A stretch of DNA of 10,325 bases from Actinomycetota bacterium (GTDB taxonomy: Bacteria; Actinomycetota; Actinomycetes; S36-B12; UBA10799), in NCBI GenBank assembly GCA_003452655.1, contig DMNR01000269.1, positions 1 to 10,325 on the forward strand, read 5' to 3'. The translations under genes and the position numbers were made by a program. Shown here piece after piece: positions 1-5,937 of this stretch; positions within the stretch are counted from its first letter, which is position 1, and each line of letters opens with the position of its first letter. Under the pieces are notes generated by a model. The model made no database searches and had not been told where the DNA came from. It saw nothing but the letters and a program-made list of their open reading frames with translations.

Positions 1-166
1 GGGTAAGCAACAGTCGACGGGTTCCTGATTGCTGGTTAACGCCGTGATGACTCTTCTGCTAGCTGGACCAGGCCTTATGTGCGTGTCCCTGCGATGAATC
101 CCTTGAATGATCCGACATCATCCTTGCTGATCGGTTCACTGATGGGTCGAGGATTCTTCACTGCGG
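1..166. other. Non-coding region upstream of the recombinase cassette
   Basis: All three forward frames hit stops within the first 50 bases, so no gene of useful length enters from the left on this strand. A short inverted repeat ATGAT-N5-ATCAT lies at 107-121, about 45 bases before the first recombinase start, and could be a binding site for the helix-turn-helix protein of the cassette; this is a guess from position. A GAGG at 149-152 is a rather distant ribosome-binding candidate for the ATG at 167. I see no convincing -35/-10 pair and no tRNA-like attachment sequence. Confidence 0.4.
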
Positions 167-1264
167 ATGAAGTCGAGGAGGCGCGGGTTGGCACTGGCGG
201 CCGTGCGCGATCTGCGAGAGCACCGCGTCCCGGCGAGCGAGGATGAGCTCGCTGACTTCGAGACCGATGTGTTGGCTGGGTTCGTGTTGGCGCGCGCCTC
301 GGCTGGGTTGACTGACAGCACTATCCGCAATGACGCCAACCACCTCGACCTGATCCGCGACTGGTTCGGACGCCCGCTGTGGGAGATGCAGCCAACCGAC
401 GCGGACACCTACTTCGGCAAGGTACTTCGCAATGCTCGCCCGTCCACCCGAACCGGGCGAGCGGCAGCGTTGACGGTGTACTTCCAGTTCCTAGAACTGC
501 GGCACAAGGTCGAGCTGCACCAGCTCACCGGCCGGGTTGTCGAGTGCCCGCTTGACGAGATCAACCGGCCGCGGGCCTGGGTCGATGCGCAGCTGCGCAT
601 CCCGCCGACAGCGGAGGAAGTGGAGCAGCTGTTCGCCGGGTGGCGTGAGGAACTGGTCGCCTGCCGCAAATTCGCGCCGGCGGCGCGTAACTATGCAGTC
701 GCCCGCCTTGCCGCCGACGTGGGCCTGCGGATCAACGAGGCACGGATGCTCGACCTCGATGACGTGCGGTGGGAGCTTGGCCGTTTCGGCAAACTCAACG
801 TCCGCCATGGCAAGGGAGCGCGCCGCAAGGGCCCGAAGCCCCGGCTCGTTCCGCTGATCAACGGCGCCGACCGCAGCCTGCGCTGGTTCATAGAGGACGT
901 GCTCGGACTGTTCGACATCGACCCCGCCGGTCACGCGGTGCCGCTGTTTCCTTCCGAACGCAAGAACGCCGACCGCACCTGCGCCCGCGCCACTGCCGAC
1001 GTGTTCCGCCGCTCGCTTGCAGAAGCCGCAGATCGGCACCTGCCGGAGTGGTCGGGGAAGCTGACACCGCATGTGCTGCGCCACTTCTGCGCCTCGCAGC
1101 TGTATCTGAGCGGGATGAACCTATTCGCCGTCCAGGAACTTCTCGGACACGCCTGGACCGGCACGACCGCTCGTTACATCCACGTCCACACCACCCACGT
1201 CGAGGACGCCTGGGTCACCGGGCAGCGACGAGTAGCCGATCGATGGAAAGGGCTGGCCCAATGA
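167..1264 (+). CDS. Tyrosine recombinase / integrase (first of cassette)
   Basis: This encodes a 365-residue site-specific DNA recombinase of the phage-integrase (XerC/D-like) fold, which cuts and rejoins DNA through a 3'-phosphotyrosine intermediate. The N-terminal part (about residues 30-125) looks like the helical SAM-like core-binding domain, and the C-terminal half is the catalytic domain. All six expected active-site residues can be seen: Arg188 in VGLRINEA, Lys216 in RHGKG, His302 and Arg305 in PHVLRHF, His328 in LLGHAW, and Tyr337 in TTARYIHV. It should therefore be active. The ATG at 167 was chosen because the frame upstream is closed by a TGA at 140-142 and has no other ATG, GTG or TTG start. 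Its stop overlaps the next gene's start (ATGA at 1261-1264), implying coupled translation. The length resembles TnpA of Tn554 and common integrases; which class of mobile element it serves is not visible. Confidence 0.93.
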   Translation: MKSRRRGLALAAVRDLREHRVPASEDELADFETDVLAGFVLARASAGLTDSTIRNDANHLDLIRDWFGRPLWEMQPTDADTYFGKVLRNARPSTRTGRAAALTVYFQFLELRHKVELHQLTGRVVECPLDEINRPRAWVDAQLRIPPTAEEVEQLFAGWREELVACRKFAPAARNYAVARLAADVGLRINEARMLDLDDVRWELGRFGKLNVRHGKGARRKGPKPRLVPLINGADRSLRWFIEDVLGLFDIDPAGHAVPLFPSERKNADRTCARATADVFRRSLAEAADRHLPEWSGKLTPHVLRHFCASQLYLSGMNLFAVQELLGHAWTGTTARYIHVHTTHVEDAWVTGQRRVADRWKGLAQ

Positions 1265-1584
1265 AATGGAATCTGCGCCTCGCGGCGGCAAACCGCGGGA
1301 TCTGGAAGGCCAGCGAGCTGCAACACATGCTCGCCGAACGGGGCCTGGTGATCAGCGCCGGGAAAATGTCGGGTCTGTGGTCAGGCAACCCCAACGCCGT
1401 CAAACTCCACGATCTCGACGTTCTGTGCGCCGTGCTCGAGTGCGGCATCGATGAACTGCTGATCCCCGAACCGGACACCATCGCCGCACCCGCGCCGTCC
1501 GCAGGCGAGAAGGCCGCCGTCATCGGTGAGGCCCGGGCAGTCACACCCCGGGCACGGTCGGGCAGGTCGCTGCCGCCGCGGTGA
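1261..1584 (+). CDS. Small Cro/C1-type helix-turn-helix protein
   Basis: This is a 107-residue protein beginning MKWNLRLAAANRGIWKASEL. Residues about 16-70 match a Cro/C1 (XRE) fold: helix, turn at LVISAGK, a recognition helix around KMSGLWSG, then the DLDVLCAVLECGIDELL helix pair typical of this group. The last 35 residues are Ala/Pro/Arg-rich and probably disordered. The start ATG at 1261 overlaps the upstream recombinase stop, and GGAAAGGG at 1245-1252 is a good ribosome-binding site. Its own stop overlaps the next start (GTGA at 1581-1584). Lying between two recombinases, it is most likely either the cassette's repressor or an excision/directionality-type accessory DNA-binding protein; the sequence does not decide. 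From memory, similar small proteins occur beside integrases in other actinobacteria. Confidence 0.85.
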   Translation: MKWNLRLAAANRGIWKASELQHMLAERGLVISAGKMSGLWSGNPNAVKLHDLDVLCAVLECGIDELLIPEPDTIAAPAPSAGEKAAVIGEARAVTPRARSGRSLPPR

Positions 1585-2846
1585 ACTGCCTGCACTGCGA
1601 CGCTGCGCTGCCGGAGCGCAGTCGCCGAGATCGTATGTACTGCAACAGGAATTGCTCAGCGCTGGCCTCCTACTACCGCCGCAAGGCCGGAGTGCCGCTG
1701 CCGCCGCGATGGCGCCACCCTGCCTTGTCCTCGGGCAACCCGATCGTCCGCAGCGCCGCAGTCCGCGCTCAGCAGTTGGGTGAGATGCACGGGTGGGACG
1801 AGTCGACGACCCGCTGCGTGCTCGACGGACTGGCCACTGTGCTCAAGGAACGAAGCGCCGGAGAACCGGTCGCGATGAGCGAAGTCCGCTCGCAGACGCA
1901 CCGGCGTGTATCCAAACCGCGCCTCGCCGAAGTCCTGGCCAATCTCGGGCTGCTCATCGACGACACCACCCCAGCGATCACCTTGTGGATCGACCGCAGA
2001 ATCGCAGCGCTGCCGCCCGGGTTCGCCGAGCCGGTCCACCTCTGGCTGATCACGCTGGTCGATGGCGGCACCCGCAGCAAACCACGCAGCGCCTCCTCCA
2101 CCTACGTCTACTTCGGGTCGGTGCGCCCGTTCCTCGAACACTGGGCCGCAATGTATGACCACCCGCGACAGGTCACCAAGAACGACATCGATATCGCGCT
2201 CGACCCGCTGCGCGGCTACCAGCGCAATACCGCGATCAACGCGCTCCGATCGCTATTCCGGTTCGCCAAGAAGCAGGGGCTGATCTTCACCAACCCGACC
2301 ATCGGCCTGACAACCCGGCTGCCAGAGCCCGGCTTCATCCCGATGACCGATGACGATATCCGCACCATCGAACAGCTCGCCGCGCAGCCATCGCAGCGGC
2401 TTGCCGTCGCCCTTGCCGCTGAGCATGCTGCGCGCACCGCGTCCATCCGCAACCTAAATCTCGACGACATCGACATCCCGAACCGGCGCATCACGCTCGA
2501 CGGACACAGCCAGCGCCTCGGTGAACTGACCAGTCAAGCACTGAAAACCTGGCTCGACTACCGCCGCACCAGATGGCCCCGAACACCGAACCGGCACGTG
2601 CTCGTCAACCCCAAAACCGTTCTCGGAACGGGACCAGTCAGCGCGCCATTTGTTCGTTTCTGCCTGGGCCGCAATGGATTTAGCATCGACCAAATCAGAG
2701 CAGACCGCATCCTGCACGAAGCACTCACCGCCGGGCCGGATCCGCTGCACCTTTCACTGGTCTTCAACATCGACCACTCCACCGCACTGCGCTACTCGGC
2801 CGTTGCCGAACACCTGCTCAGCAACGAACTCGAACAACGATCGTGA
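1581..2846 (+). CDS. Diverged tyrosine-recombinase-like protein with N-terminal Cys4 knuckle
   Basis: This is a 421-residue protein started by a GTG that overlaps the upstream stop. Residues 1-35 form a probable zinc knuckle: Cys3-x2-Cys6 and Cys21-x3-Cys25, followed by an Arg-rich helix. Residues about 145-245 resemble a core-binding domain of the integrase family (an alpha-helical block ending ANPT-like at FTNPTIGL). The C-terminal part has a recombinase layout, but the catalytic set is incomplete: Arg285 (AARTASIRNLNLDDID) and Tyr405 (TALRYSAV) align with the first Arg and the nucleophile, and Arg373 with the second Arg. The usual His of HxxR is Asp370, and the LLGH segment reads LVFNID. 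It may be a structural or regulatory partner of the complete recombinase at 167-1264 rather than an independent enzyme. The alignment was done by eye. Known recombinase pairs (TnpA/TnpB of Tn554) are the nearest comparison I can name. Confidence 0.82.
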   Translation: MNCLHCDAALPERSRRDRMYCNRNCSALASYYRRKAGVPLPPRWRHPALSSGNPIVRSAAVRAQQLGEMHGWDESTTRCVLDGLATVLKERSAGEPVAMSEVRSQTHRRVSKPRLAEVLANLGLLIDDTTPAITLWIDRRIAALPPGFAEPVHLWLITLVDGGTRSKPRSASSTYVYFGSVRPFLEHWAAMYDHPRQVTKNDIDIALDPLRGYQRNTAINALRSLFRFAKKQGLIFTNPTIGLTTRLPEPGFIPMTDDDIRTIEQLAAQPSQRLAVALAAEHAARTASIRNLNLDDIDIPNRRITLDGHSQRLGELTSQALKTWLDYRRTRWPRTPNRHVLVNPKTVLGTGPVSAPFVRFCLGRNGFSIDQIRADRILHEALTAGPDPLHLSLVFNIDHSTALRYSAVAEHLLSNELEQRS

Positions 2847-2854
2847 ACATGGGG

Positions 2855-2869
2855 CCTCTGGTTCAGAGG
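2855..2869 (+). terminator. Stem-loop just after the recombinase cassette
   Basis: CCTCTG-GTT-CAGAGG forms a perfect 6-bp stem with a 3-base loop, nine bases after the stop of the third cassette gene. It is followed by AAAACC rather than a T-run, so on the + strand it would be a T-less terminator or an RNA-protecting hairpin. A second, weaker stem TCGGG-N6-CCCGA follows at 2887-2902. Confidence 0.3.
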
Positions 2870-3027
2870 AAAACCATAAAACAAGATCGGGCAAAGACCC
2901 GACGGCGAGGAGGCAGTCAACTAATTGCGCTAGGCGATGATTGGTATCACTACTCCTACAGATGGGATTAGCGGACGCCTCGCCCAGATCTCAATATCGG
3001 TCGTTTTACGGGATGGTTTAGGAGAGG
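2870..3027. other. Non-coding DNA between cassette and transposon
   Basis: No frame here gives a protein I can support. Apart from the weak stem at 2887-2902, I see nothing specific. Before the insertion, this stretch would have continued directly into 8273, so it is the distal upstream region of the TPR gene. Confidence 0.4.
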
Positions 3028-3035
3028 CGTACGGA
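3028..3035. repeat. Target-site duplication, left copy
   Basis: CGTACGGA lies immediately outside the left end of the transposon and recurs exactly at 8265-8272, immediately outside the right end. The bases beyond differ on both sides, so the match is exactly 8 bp. The duplication contains the palindrome CGTACG. Confidence 0.85.
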
Positions 3036-3085
3036 TGTGAATGTGCGACTTAGATGGCGGTGTTCTGATCGACTTAGTTGGCGGT
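3036..3085 (+). repeat. Transposon left end with two transposase-site repeats
   Basis: The end starts TGTGAATG. It contains two direct repeats, CGACTTAGATGGCGGT at 3046-3061 and CGACTTAGTTGGCGGT at 3070-3085, which differ at one base and start 24 bases apart. Multiple binding sites at each end are characteristic of Mu/Tn7/Tn552-type transposases, so these are probably TniA-binding sites. The first copy is part of the terminal inverted repeat shared with the right end. Confidence 0.75.
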
Positions 3086-3326
3086 CACTGCACCCGAGAA
3101 GGCGACCATCTGTGCACCAGAGGACCAAACCGACCCCATCAGGGGCGATCGATCAACGAATTTGTTGAGCACTGCTACTGAGCGTCTCTGCTCTTCGCGA
3201 CCCGACGCCGACGGTCACCGGGTCAACCCCAGGCGCAGCTTCTTCGTGACTCTCGACATGCGGGTGATACCACCCAGTTGGAGTAGCGTGACTTCCTGGA
3301 GGCTTCACATTGATCACACTTCCAAC
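3086..3326 (+). promoter_or_regulatory. Leader region of the cargo, with an operator-like palindrome
   Basis: These are 241 bases between the left end and the lipoprotein start. GGGTG-ATAC-CACCC (3262-3275) is a perfect 5-bp inverted repeat of the kind bound by dimeric repressors. It lies just upstream of a mycobacterial-type -10 candidate TAGCGT (3284-3289), for which I cannot find a clear -35. GGAGG at 3298-3302 is a strong Shine-Dalgarno match but sits 24 bases before the ATG, too far for normal use. The reading frame of the lipoprotein stays open upstream through this region to 3078, but that extension has no protein character and overlaps the transposon end repeat. Confidence 0.3.
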
Positions 3327-4418
3327 ATGAGAAACCAAAGCACAACAGCGTTCGCGGTGGCAGCCGTCGCCACTTTGGCTCTGACCGCTTGCGGGCAGAC
3401 AACAAATGCAGCAGCACCCGTCGGCGCACCGGCGAAGGCATCTCCGCAGGCAATCAGCCTGGAGACCGCCAGAAGCTCTTTTGCGGCACTTCCGGAGCTT
3501 GCCACCCTCACCGCCTCAGGCGAGCAGAGTCCGGTGGTTCTTCCGACATCGGCAGCGGCTCCATTTACTTTCAGCCATTCCCCGCTCACTGTCACAATCG
3601 CAAATGCAGCCTCTTCCCAGGCACAGCAGGCCGACGGACTGTGGCTATATCCGAGTGCCATTGGACAGTCTCCAGAGATCGTCCAACCCCTGAAGAATGG
3701 TGCGCGCTTCCTGACAGTGCTCAGCACCGCCGACCAGCCAGCGACCGAGTACCAGATCGCTACCGGCCCGGTCGCTTCCACCATTGCAATAAAGGACGAC
3801 GGATCTGTCAACATCACGGACAGTGCGGGAATCCAGATTGGTGCCCTAATGGCCCCATGGGCCCTCGACGCACAGGGAAAAGCACTGCCAACGCACTATG
3901 AAGTCAGTGGGGCGAGCGTCCGTCAGGTCACCGACCTCAGCAGCGCCGCTCTACCCGTAACAGCCGGGCCTGCCCTTGTCGCTGCAAACGCTGACTCCCC
4001 GAGCGCGCCGTACCCGACAGGATCCAGCGCTGCTCCCGCTCACCTTCAATCAGACTCTCCGACCCAGCTGGGAGAGTTTTCGCCTTCGGGCTGCGTCGCC
4101 AAGACCAACAATCCTCACAACTCAGGCCACGCCAAAGGCCAAACCAACGTCACATCAACAATCAAGTGCAATGTGAACGTCTTTTCACTCTGGCAGACCA
4201 CATCGCTGTGGGAAACTCGCGCCTGGGGCTGGAACGAGATCATGACCGGGCAGCCAGTCAACAACGCCAACAAGAACAACATCGAATCGCAGGCGAACTA
4301 TGCCTGCCACAACACGGCCACCTACCGGGGAACCGCCAAAAGTACGTCGGTCGAGCCGAAGGGCCACTACAACGCAGATACCGTCGGCCCGAACTGGGAT
4401 AATGCCAAGTGCGCTTGA
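3327..4418 (+). CDS. Secreted lipoprotein, unknown function (transposon cargo)
   Basis: This is a 363-residue predicted lipoprotein. MRN, then a hydrophobic stretch (A8-A18), ends in the lipobox L19-T20-A21-C22, so the mature protein should be lipid-anchored at Cys22 on the outer face of the membrane. The start at 3327 was chosen because it places this signal peptide at the N-terminus. After an Ala/Thr/Pro-rich linker, the central part (about 90-220) includes IAIKDDGSVNITD and MAPWALDAQGKALPTHYEV, which resemble a module I recall from actinobacterial secreted proteins. The C-terminal 110 residues carry four cysteines (256, 281, 327, 362), probably two disulfides, with aromatic-rich LWETRAWGWNEI and a YACHNTATYRGTA segment that resembles another actinobacterial secreted domain. 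No catalytic motif is visible. It overlaps the next gene by 10 bases, so the two are likely one operon. It lies inside the transposon and is not needed for transposition, so it is cargo. A toxin, adhesin or stress role is possible but undecided. Confidence 0.8.
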   Translation: MRNQSTTAFAVAAVATLALTACGQTTNAAAPVGAPAKASPQAISLETARSSFAALPELATLTASGEQSPVVLPTSAAAPFTFSHSPLTVTIANAASSQAQQADGLWLYPSAIGQSPEIVQPLKNGARFLTVLSTADQPATEYQIATGPVASTIAIKDDGSVNITDSAGIQIGALMAPWALDAQGKALPTHYEVSGASVRQVTDLSSAALPVTAGPALVAANADSPSAPYPTGSSAAPAHLQSDSPTQLGEFSPSGCVAKTNNPHNSGHAKGQTNVTSTIKCNVNVFSLWQTTSLWETRAWGWNEIMTGQPVNNANKNNIESQANYACHNTATYRGTAKSTSVEPKGHYNADTVGPNWDNAKCA

Positions 4419-5131
4419 ATCGGGACGTTACTGGCTGGACGGAGCAACTGACAAATCCATTTGATTATCGGGTTCACAGCGTTGTCCCCGTCGGGTTCGA
4501 GGCGTACACACGCATACTTCATCCCTTCGATTCGCGCGACAGCGACCATGAAATTCCGTGGCGCGATGTCGCGACGTGGTCGGGGCGCACCGTTCATCGA
4601 CTGGCGCAGTCACCAGCAATAGCGACCCCGGCATCGGCCTATTCGCCCACCACGACCGCTCCGTTCTACTCAACCAATCCAATGCGCGGACTACCAGCCG
4701 ATCAGATGAGGTCTCTGATTCCAATGCTGGAATCAGAGACCTCATGTGACGACGTTTACGCCGCCGTGTGGTCTGGATACGCGACACAGCAGCACTGCTC
4801 AGTGTTTGCGCCATTCCGTGAAGTTGACCAACTGCTTCGTTGCTGTTTCGGCGAGTACCTCATCTTTGAGGGGCCTCTGCGGCTAGCCGCCTCATTTAGC
4901 GATTTCGTCGCGACATCGGCCAACGGGCATTCAGTAATTCAGGGCGCTCCGAACTTCCTTTGGCCGCAAGACTGCGCATGGATATTTGGCTCAGCGATCG
5001 ACCTTCCCTCGACATATATTGGCGGGAGTCGCCTGCTGATATCCGGAATCTTGAACTGCGAGCAACTTGAGTCGTTTCCCGCAGTGCTGACCGATTTGGT
5101 CAGCACTGACTCAGATTCGATCAATCGATAG
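4409..5131 (+). CDS. Conserved hypothetical protein paired with the lipoprotein (transposon cargo)
   Basis: This is a 240-residue protein with no signal peptide or membrane segment, so probably cytosolic. The GTG at 4409 lies inside the lipoprotein gene, about 10 bases after GGGA at 4396-4399; a TTG at 4415 is an alternative start. Blocks that look conserved by comparison with actinobacterial proteins I recall (unnamed family) are VGFEAYTRILHP (28-39), DVYAAVWSGY (115-124), and FLWPQDCAWIFGSAIDLP followed by STYIGGS (183-207). I know of no assigned function. The 10-base overlap suggests translational coupling and a shared task with the lipoprotein, for example an immunity-like or processing partner; this is inference only. 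Residues 100-112 are encoded by a perfect 40-base hairpin (4706-4745). Codon use looks less G/C-biased than in the recombinase cassette. Confidence 0.75.
   Translation: MRLNRDVTGWTEQLTNPFDYRVHSVVPVGFEAYTRILHPFDSRDSDHEIPWRDVATWSGRTVHRLAQSPAIATPASAYSPTTTAPFYSTNPMRGLPADQMRSLIPMLESETSCDDVYAAVWSGYATQQHCSVFAPFREVDQLLRCCFGEYLIFEGPLRLAASFSDFVATSANGHSVIQGAPNFLWPQDCAWIFGSAIDLPSTYIGGSRLLISGILNCEQLESFPAVLTDLVSTDSDSINR
4706..4745. repeat. Perfect 18-bp inverted repeat, 4-base loop, inside the cargo gene
   Basis: The left arm ATGAGGTCTCTGATTCCA (4706-4723), loop ATGC, and right arm TGGAATCAGAGACCTCAT (4728-4745) match without a mismatch. The repeat is in frame within the 4409-5131 gene and encodes MRSLIPMLESETS; because of its phase, the complementary strand encodes almost the same peptide (MRSLIPALESETS). 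No second copy is present in the window. It could be an inserted REP-like palindrome, a regulatory hairpin, or the relic of a fold-back event. There is no T-run after it, so it is not a standard terminator. Confidence 0.9.
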
Positions 5132-5362
5132 TCGGCGCAAACGGTGGGTCACATGTGCAGCGCGAGGCGTCCCTTGGTTCCCCTCCTGACACCAGGCGAG
5201 GAAACCAATTCGTAGTTTGTAGCAAATACGAACGTTTGTGGCACAGGACTACGGACTTACGAAACTTGACGTTCCCGCGCCATCACAGGTGTTGCGGAAG
5301 TCAGTGTCGTAAACAATGTGCCGCTTGACAGGGCTGTCGGTGGGTTCCGCTACATTGAATTC
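5132..5362 (+). promoter_or_regulatory. Probable resolution-site and promoter region of the resolvase
   Basis: This 231-base non-coding stretch lies between cargo and transposition genes, where elements of this family keep the recombination site of their resolvase. Repeated structure includes two direct repeats GTTTGTAGCA (5215-5224) and GTTTGTGGCA (5234-5243), 19 bases apart; an inverted pair CGTAGT (5211-5216) / ACTACG (5248-5253) around them; a TGTC-N18-GACA arrangement spanning 5305-5330; and GACAG-GG-CTGTC at 5327-5338. These fit resolvase subsites in general form (inverted TGTC/GACA ends). The exact subsites cannot be fixed by eye. Overlap with the resolvase promoter would allow self-repression. 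Confidence 0.4.
5325..5356 (+). promoter_or_regulatory. Leaderless-type promoter of the resolvase
   Basis: TTGACA at 5325-5330 and TACATT at 5351-5356 form a -35/-10 pair with a long 20-base spacer. In mycobacteria and relatives, TAnnnT alone is often sufficient. The -10 is followed by six bases and then GTG at 5363, the spacing expected when transcription begins at or next to the start codon. No Shine-Dalgarno sequence precedes the GTG, which agrees with a leaderless mRNA. The palindrome GACAG-GG-CTGTC overlaps the -35 and could be the resolvase's own binding site. Confidence 0.5.
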
Positions 5363-5935
5363 GTGAGCATGTTGCTTGGGTACGCGAGGGTCTCCACCGA
5401 TGATCAGGATGCCGCTTTGCAAGTCGATGCGTTGAAGGCGGCGGGCTGCGCGAAGGTCTTCGTCGATACCGCCTCTGGCGGATTGGCCGAGCGCCCGGAG
5501 TTGGCTCGGCTGCTGGATCAAGCCAGACCGGGAGACACACTGGTTGTGTGGCGTTTGGATCGGCTCGGACGCTCGATCAAGCACCTCATCGCGACCCTCA
5601 CGGATCTTAGTGAGATCGAGATCGGGTTCCGCTCGCTAACGGAAAACATCGACACGACGACTCCGGGCGGGAGGCTGGTGTTTCATATCTTTGCGGCCTT
5701 AGCTGAGTTTGAGCGCGACTTGATCCGTGAACGAACAAAGGCTGGTCTCGCCGCCGCTCGTCAGCGCGGCCGCCAAGGCGGTCGACCGCCGACGATGAGC
5801 CCCAAACAGGTCACGACCGCACGGCAGTTGTACGACCAGCGGGATATGACTGTTGAACAGATCGGTGAAGTCCTCGGGGTCAGTCGGACCACGATCTACC
5901 GGGCGCTGCGCCGGGCGCAGCCAGCGAAGGCCTGA
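5363..5935 (+). CDS. Serine resolvase of the transposon
   Basis: This is a 190-residue small serine recombinase that would resolve cointegrates made by replicative transposition. The catalytic domain shows GYARVSTDDQ with nucleophile Ser11 and Arg9, DTASGG (35-40), WRLDRLGRS (63-71, including the conserved arginines), and the hallmark TPGGRLVF / AEFERDLIRERT segment (about 100-125) leading into the long E-helix. After the basic linker RQRGRQGGRP, residues 155-184 form a helix-turn-helix (TVEQIGEVLGVSRTTIYRAL) for DNA binding. The GTG at 5363 was chosen on the leaderless promoter; an ATG at 5369 is the alternative (188 residues). The stop is two bases before the transposase start, so the genes form an operon. 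The family also includes invertases, but the neighbours point to a resolvase. Confidence 0.92.
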   Translation: MSMLLGYARVSTDDQDAALQVDALKAAGCAKVFVDTASGGLAERPELARLLDQARPGDTLVVWRLDRLGRSIKHLIATLTDLSEIEIGFRSLTENIDTTTPGGRLVFHIFAALAEFERDLIRERTKAGLAAARQRGRQGGRPPTMSPKQVTTARQLYDQRDMTVEQIGEVLGVSRTTIYRALRRAQPAKA

Positions 5936-5937
5936 TC

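Noticed and set aside
142..243. Short frame starting ATG at 142, ahead of the recombinase
   Set aside because: It gives 33 residues in another frame, overlapping the recombinase N-terminus, with low-complexity Arg/Gly content; nothing supports translation.
491..1084. Long minus-strand frame of 197 codons opposite the first recombinase
   Set aside because: It is the mirror of a G/C-biased gene with all catalytic motifs on the + strand; no domain is recognisable on the minus strand.
2855..2870. Possible tRNA T-arm (GGTTCA within a short stem)
   Set aside because: The stem and loop do not fit a T-arm consensus (no TTCRA-type 7-base loop in register), and no anticodon or acceptor stem is present.
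3078..3326. Upstream extension of the lipoprotein frame to a TTG at 3078
   Set aside because: It lies within the transposon left-end repeat, shows no protein character, and would bury a textbook lipoprotein signal peptide 83 residues into the protein.
5211..5253. Repeats near the resolvase as the transposon's left end
   Set aside because: I first compared these with the right end, but the match was weak and no flanking duplication fits. The ends at 3036 and 8264 have both a terminal match and an exact 8-bp duplication.
5318..5362. TTG or earlier start for the resolvase
   Set aside because: Resolvases begin just before the YARVS block; the extra residues are not family-like and they overlap the promoter.
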